DNA of 64,000 nucleotides, from contig NZ_OW968186.1 in the NCBI RefSeq assembly GCF_943169635.2, positions 1,550,001-1,614,000 on the forward strand, in the 5' to 3' direction. Position numbers and translations under genes: made by a program. Within the stretch, counting starts at the first letter, position 1. Every line of letters begins with the position of its first letter. The notes under the pieces were generated by a model, which saw only the letters and a list, made by a program, of their open reading frames with translations, had not been told where the DNA came from and did no database searches. Shown in pieces: positions 60,137-64,000 of the stretch. The stretch is from Fenollaria sporofastidiosus (GTDB taxonomy: Bacteria > Bacillota > Clostridia > Tissierellales > Peptoniphilaceae).

Positions 60137-61465
60137 CTATTTCGTCTCTCTTTCTATCAAATCAACTAAATCTTTAGCTAATCTTCTAAGTTCATCCTCA
60201 TCTTCGCCTTCAAGCATTACTCTTAGAAGCGGTTCAGTGCCTGATGGTCTAATGACAACTCTCATGTCTGGATTATTCTTTGTTAAATCATCTATAGCAC
60301 TCTTAACGCTTGCTATGTCTAAAACTTTATTCTTAATATCGTTACTTACTTTTGCATTTAAAAGTACTTGTGGATATGTCTTCATAAGGCCGTTTAGTTC
60401 AGCGCAAGTCTTTTTAAGCTCGGTCATAGCATTGATTAGGAAGATGGCGCTTAGTAGACCATCACCAGTATTTTGATAATCCTTTAATATTATATGTCCA
60501 GATTGCTCTCCGCCAAGTGATAAGTCGTCCTTAATTAGTTCAGCTAAAACATATCTATCGCCAACACTTGTCACATCAAGCTCTACGCCAATAGTATCAA
60601 GATACTTCTTAAGGCCAATGTTTGACATTATAGTCGCAACAAGTTTATTCTTCTTAAGCTTATCATGCTTTTTCAAATATGTCGCAAGCGCCGCAAGTAT
60701 ATGGTCCCCGTCCATGATCTTGCCTTCATTATCAACTACTTGCAATCTATCCGCGTCTCCATCGAAGGCTATGCCGATATCAGCTTTCTCTTCTTTAACA
60801 GTCTCTATAAGTGACTCAAGATGTGTTGAGCCGCAATTCAAGTTGATGTTTCTGCCATTTGGCTCGTCATGAATATATATCATCTCAGCTCCAGATCTAT
60901 CAAGAACTTCCTTAGCAGTCACGTAGTTCGCGCCATTAGACATATCGCAAACTATCTTTAGACCTGTGTAATCCTTCATAAGCGAGCGCAAATAATCAGT
61001 ATAAGCTGTCTTATCTAGCTCGTCAGTGATATATCTACCAAAGTGGTCCGCCTTCTTAAGCTCCTTATCCTCAAGCATATTCGTTTCAATAGCTTCTTCA
61101 ACTTCGTCGGCAAGCTTGTAACCATGCTTATTAAAGACTTTGATGCCGTTGTATTCATATGGATTATGTGAAGCAGATACAACTATACCGAATAAAGAAT
61201 CATTCTTGCTGATTATATAGCTTGCTTCTGGTGTAGATGTTACGTTTAAATCGTATACATCAAGTCCCATAGATGTGATGGCAGCTGCAAGTGATAGCTT
61301 AATCATATCCTTTGATTCTCTTGTGTCAGTCGCTATAAAAACTTTTTTGCTCTCTCCATCCATAAAATAGTCAGCTATATATTTTCCAAGTTTGTATGAA
61401 AATTCACTCGTTAAAAACTCTCCAGCGACGCCTCTAACGCCGTCTGTTCCAAATAATTTCTTCAT
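60137..61465 (-). CDS. glmM: Phosphoglucosamine mutase
   Basis: 442 residues. LFGTDGVRGVAGEFLTSEF start, VVSASHNPYEYNGIKVF with catalytic Ser about 100, GIAFDGDADRLQVVDNEGKIMDGD (metal loop), LGGEQSGHIILKDYQNTGDG and VRPSGTEPLLRVMLEG (phosphate loop). Makes glucosamine-1-phosphate for peptidoglycan precursors. Overlaps cca by 4 nt. Confidence 0.97.
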   Translation of the reverse strand: MKKLFGTDGVRGVAGEFLTSEFSYKLGKYIADYFMDGESKKVFIATDTRESKDMIKLSLAAAITSMGLDVYDLNVTSTPEASYIISKNDSLFGIVVSASHNPYEYNGIKVFNKHGYKLADEVEEAIETNMLEDKELKKADHFGRYITDELDKTAYTDYLRSLMKDYTGLKIVCDMSNGANYVTAKEVLDRSGAEMIYIHDEPNGRNINLNCGSTHLESLIETVKEEKADIGIAFDGDADRLQVVDNEGKIMDGDHILAALATYLKKHDKLKKNKLVATIMSNIGLKKYLDTIGVELDVTSVGDRYVLAELIKDDLSLGGEQSGHIILKDYQNTGDGLLSAIFLINAMTELKKTCAELNGLMKTYPQVLLNAKVSNDIKNKVLDIASVKSAIDDLTKNNPDMRVVIRPSGTEPLLRVMLEGEDEDELRRLAKDLVDLIERETK

Positions 61466-62784
61466 TCTTCTTCCTCCATATATTGTTTAAGAAGTGGGAG
61501 CAAAGTTTCTCTATCGTTCTCAAGCTCCCCAAGACTCACTTTCTCCTTAATTTTGCCAAGCGCACTTTTAAATTTCTTACTTGGCTTGTATCCCATGGCA
61601 ATCAAATCATCACCACTAACCGCAAGTTTTAACACACCACTGTCGTCCAAACTTGCCTCTATCTCTTTTATGTAAGATGTAAATTTATTTATATTGTCAA
61701 GCTCCCTACCAGGTCTCGTAGCAACAGTATCAGCCCTAATTAGGTCAAGGTAGCGATAGATATTATCCTTGCCATAATAATTATAAAGCCTTCTTACAGC
61801 CTTGATACCAAAGTTTGGGTCCTGCTTCATATGCTTTAAAATAAGGTCATGAACTAGTTTTATAGTCTTTTTATCATAATTAAATTTTTTCAAAATATCA
61901 ACTGCCATCTCGGCGCCGACCTTGTCGTGATCGTAGTAGTGCGACACAGACCCATCTTCAGAGCGTGTTATTGGCTTTGCAACGTCATGAAATAGAGCCG
62001 CAAGACGTGTAGCAAGGTCCTTTTCAGTAGCTTCCACCGCCTTCATAGTATGCGTAAATAAATCATAGCTATGATAAGGATTGTTTTGGTCGTAATTAAA
62101 CTCTCTATCTATATCAGGTAAAACTTCCTTTAATAGTCCCAAATCATGCATAAGAGTAAACGCGTAATGAGCATTGTCAAGAAGCAAAATCTTATTAAAC
62201 TCCTCTCTGAACTTATCCATAGAGAGAGTTTTTACATAAGGTGCATATTTCTTCGCAGCCTTAAAAGTCTCTCCTTCTATCTCAAAGCCGAGCTTTGCAG
62301 CAAAACGCACTAAGCGAAGTATCCTTAAGTAGTCCTTGGCAAAGCTTTCATATGGATCAATCACTGTTCGCAAAATTTTAGCATCGAGGTCCTTCTTAGC
62401 ATCCAGAAAATCATATATCTTCTTGTTCTCATCCATGAGCATGGTGTTGATGGTGAAGTCGCGCCTAAGAAGGTCTTCCTTGACATCACTAGTAAAGCTT
62501 AGAATGCTAGGGTGCCTACCGTCGCGGTAGCCAGCCTCGCGTCTAAAGGTAGTAATCTCAATCGAAGGCTCGCCCTTGATCTTAACAGAGCCGTAGTTCA
62601 TAAACTTAGTATCAAGCTCATAGTCACTTAAAAGACTAGCCACTTCATCAGGCTTCTTTGCAGTACATATGTCGATGTCATAGACGTCCTTGCATAGCAA
62701 ATAGTCCCTCACAGCACCTCCAACAATGTATGAGGAACCCTTCAAGCTTTTCAATACATCAATCGCGTAGTCTAAATTTTTCAT
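61462..62784 (-). CDS. cca: CCA tRNA nucleotidyltransferase
   Basis: 440 residues from the ATG at 62784. Class II nucleotidyltransferase motif SSYIVGGAVRDYLLCKDVYDIDICTAKKPDE in parts (about 17-47), TFRREAGYRDGRHP, RRDFTINTM, RILRLVRFAAKLGF, then an HD domain with LAALFHDVAKPITR. Adds or repairs CCA. No SD precedes the ATG: the -10 TATAAT lies only 10 nt upstream, so the mRNA is probably leaderless or nearly so. The frame extends to a TTG inside the -35, which is rejected. Confidence 0.93.
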   Translation of the reverse strand: MKNLDYAIDVLKSLKGSSYIVGGAVRDYLLCKDVYDIDICTAKKPDEVASLLSDYELDTKFMNYGSVKIKGEPSIEITTFRREAGYRDGRHPSILSFTSDVKEDLLRRDFTINTMLMDENKKIYDFLDAKKDLDAKILRTVIDPYESFAKDYLRILRLVRFAAKLGFEIEGETFKAAKKYAPYVKTLSMDKFREEFNKILLLDNAHYAFTLMHDLGLLKEVLPDIDREFNYDQNNPYHSYDLFTHTMKAVEATEKDLATRLAALFHDVAKPITRSEDGSVSHYYDHDKVGAEMAVDILKKFNYDKKTIKLVHDLILKHMKQDPNFGIKAVRRLYNYYGKDNIYRYLDLIRADTVATRPGRELDNINKFTSYIKEIEASLDDSGVLKLAVSGDDLIAMGYKPSKKFKSALGKIKEKVSLGELENDRETLLPLLKQYMEEEE

Positions 62785-62794
62785 AATATAAAGA

Positions 62795-62823
62795 ATTATA
62801 CCATATATGTAAGAAAAAATCAA
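62795..62823 (-). promoter_or_regulatory. Promoter of cca operon, start near the ATG
   Basis: TTGATT (62818-62823), 17 bp, TGGTATAAT extended -10 (TATAAT 62795-62800). The predicted start around 62788 leaves about 4 nt of leader. Confidence 0.75.
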
Positions 62824-62857
62824 AATTCATAGCTGTTCAATAAAAATAACAGCTATG
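62820..62857 (-). terminator. Terminator of the secreted-protein operon
   Basis: CATAGCTGTT / AACAGCTATG 10-bp stem (62828-62857) followed by AATTTTGATTTTTT. The tail overlaps the cca -35. Confidence 0.85.
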
Positions 62858-62867
62858 ATGTTTGATA

Positions 62868-63458
62868 CTAAATTTTATCATCCATTGTACCCAATCTCTC
62901 TTTCAAAAATTGTGCCATTTCAAATGTTTTTGATATTTTAGCAGCATCATTCATATTTCCTTCAAAACCAGATTTAATATACCACTGACCATCTATTTGA
63001 ACAAAACTCTTTTCAACACATTTCATAAGTGCCTGTTTGGCATCTTTATAAAAATTTTGCAAATTTTCATTATAAATTTTTGTATTTTCAGCTGTAACCT
63101 CTGTACCATGTCTCAAATCATTTACATTTGGTGGTATAACTTGTCCGTTTTCCTCTATAGCTGGTGTGACTGGTATCAATGCATCAGCTCGAACATTACC
63201 ATCACCTTTATTTGTAACTGTCAATATTGAACCGTGTAAATTATCACCATCATATGTCTTAGATTGTCCTTTATTTGGTGGAATATCTGCTCGTGTTAAT
63301 GGAACTGCACTTATTTGTGGTTCTCCACCTACAGTTGTTCCAGTAGATCCTGTATTATCTATTGTTGGAGTGTCATTAGCATGTACAACAGTTTCTGCAA
63401 TTAAAAAGAGCGCTAGAAAAACGCTCAATACTTTAATAATATTTGATTTTAACTTCAT
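62868..63458 (-). CDS. Secreted protein of unknown function
   Basis: 196 residues. Signal peptide (LSVFLALFLIAETVVHA, cleavage near residue 27), then a Thr/Gly-rich low-complexity segment and a soluble domain with KIYNENLQNFYKDAKQALMKCVEKSFV, GQWYIKSGF and KTFEMAQFLKERLGTM. I do not recognise the family. 18 nt downstream of the partial gene, with GGAAGGTG before its ATG, so co-transcribed. Acts outside the membrane by prediction. Confidence 0.8.
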   Translation of the reverse strand: MKLKSNIIKVLSVFLALFLIAETVVHANDTPTIDNTGSTGTTVGGEPQISAVPLTRADIPPNKGQSKTYDGDNLHGSILTVTNKGDGNVRADALIPVTPAIEENGQVIPPNVNDLRHGTEVTAENTKIYNENLQNFYKDAKQALMKCVEKSFVQIDGQWYIKSGFEGNMNDAAKISKTFEMAQFLKERLGTMDDKI

Positions 63459-63476
63459 TATTTATCACCTTCCAAA

Positions 63477-64000
63477 TTATTTTTCTGCCATTATTAATTT
63501 ATTATCGTTATTTGATATTACAGCTCCACCCCATGGTCCAGGATTTTTATATGGATTTCTAACTTTAAATTTTGTATTTGGAACATCTATTACTAACCAT
63601 TTTTTTCTAAATGCTACTAGTATTTTATCTACTTCATATTCTCCTACTTTATCTCCTGGCATAAATAATCTACCATCTGTAGTTAATACTAATGCTCCTC
63701 TATTATCAGTTTCAATAAAATATGGTGTGTAGAAATATCCTTTTGAGTAATTTAAATAATTAAAGCTAGGATCTATTATACCTGTGGCATCATAAAACTC
63801 ATCATCTTTTTTAAAAAAGTTTATAGCTTTACCCCAAGAACCAGTAAGTTTAGCTTTTTTATTGAATTCATCTACATATTCTTTTTTAATCTCTCTACCA
63901 ATTAAAAATTTTTCTACTTTTGCATATGCTTCATCATTAGCAAAAAATGTTCTAGTAGGTGATGCTTTAATATTTTTTTCTTTATTTAAATAATTAAAAG
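63477..64000 (-). CDS. Unknown protein, N-terminal part beyond window edge
   Basis: The reading frame is open from the right edge to the stop at 63477, about 174 residues visible. It includes IKASPTRTFFANDEAYAKVEKFLIGREIKKEY, GYFYTPYFIETDNRGALVLTTDGRLFMPGDKVG in pieces, and ends NPGPWGGAVISNNDNKLIMAEK. A short internal frame starting at Met 63662 is only its end. No recognised domain. Codon content is very AT-rich. Same operon as the secreted protein gene. Confidence 0.75.
   Translation of the reverse strand, partial: FNYLNKEKNIKASPTRTFFANDEAYAKVEKFLIGREIKKEYVDEFNKKAKLTGSWGKAINFFKKDDEFYDATGIIDPSFNYLNYSKGYFYTPYFIETDNRGALVLTTDGRLFMPGDKVGEYEVDKILVAFRKKWLVIDVPNTKFKVRNPYKNPGPWGGAVISNNDNKLIMAEK

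Noticed and set aside
63166..63732. 188-residue plus-strand open frame at the right edge
   Set aside because: Antisense to two linked minus-strand genes with signal peptide and SD; no SD of its own and no recognisable domain.

Overview
The window is AT-rich and densely packed, with tightly coupled operons, GGAGG ribosome-binding sites and canonical TTGACA-17-TATAAT promoters. This indicates a low-GC Gram-positive anaerobe (Firmicutes). A T-box thrS leader, an anaerobic (cbi-type) cobalamin pathway, selenocysteine machinery, a citC gene and the tmRNA tag AENNNFAYAA suggest the Clostridia/Tissierellia branch, perhaps Peptoniphilaceae; this placement is inference. The B. subtilis yabM-yabO-divIC-yabR-tilS-hprT-ftsH-coaX-dusB gene order is partly kept, but the sporulation genes usually embedded in it (yabP, yabQ, spoIIE) are absent, which suggests a non-sporulating lineage.

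Layout. 1-2600: 3' part of thrS behind a T-box leader, then four tRNA genes (Arg, Leu, Lys, His), all on the minus strand. 2816-6029: EamA transporter plus lipoprotein, and a secreted protein with copper-amine-oxidase-like stalk domains. 6164-19603: a 13.4-kb cobalamin operon read on the minus strand from a cobalamin riboswitch at about 19771-19913. It contains cbiK-cbiL fusion, cobD, cbiA, C, D, E, T, F, G, H, J, a Cys-rich small protein, cobU, cobS, cobC, then a TraX-like membrane protein and an SLH-domain surface protein. 19976-24182: a second transcript with a two-component system, a YkvA-like protein, cobQ and cbiB. 24271-24555: a selenocysteine-containing glutaredoxin-like protein with in-frame UGA. 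24654-31663: map-MATE-DUF1667-cyclophilin-asnS-leuS operon. 31787-33805: metal P-type ATPase. 34023-38296: the only plus-strand operon, a MacB-type ABC exporter with a CARDB-like membrane-anchored protein. 38429-43501: phosphodiester glycosidase-like protein, dusB-coaX-ECF transporter, DUF819 permease. 43601-50583: ftsH-hpt-tilS, yabR-divIC-rqcP-hup and a flippase. 50587-56239: an atypical response regulator, selB, selA, Sec-containing selD and comEA. 56400-56513: six 19-bp tandem repeats. 56559-56907: tmRNA. 56980-62784: cca-glmM-mnmA-citC-acetyltransferase operon. 62868-64000: two genes for secreted or unknown proteins, the last one cut by the window edge.

Most striking points. Both glutamine-dependent amidotransferases of corrin amidation appear to have lost glutaminase function: CobQ lacks its whole GATase domain, and CbiA has Gly where the nucleophile Cys should be. 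This predicts ammonia-dependent (or trans-glutaminase-dependent) amidation. Two UGA-containing genes (a UPGC glutaredoxin-like protein and SelD) sit in the same window as selA/selB, each with a SECIS-like hairpin just after the UGA. The riboswitch promoter carries a perfect 34-bp palindrome, and the riboswitch operon extends into surface and membrane proteins with no known B12 role.
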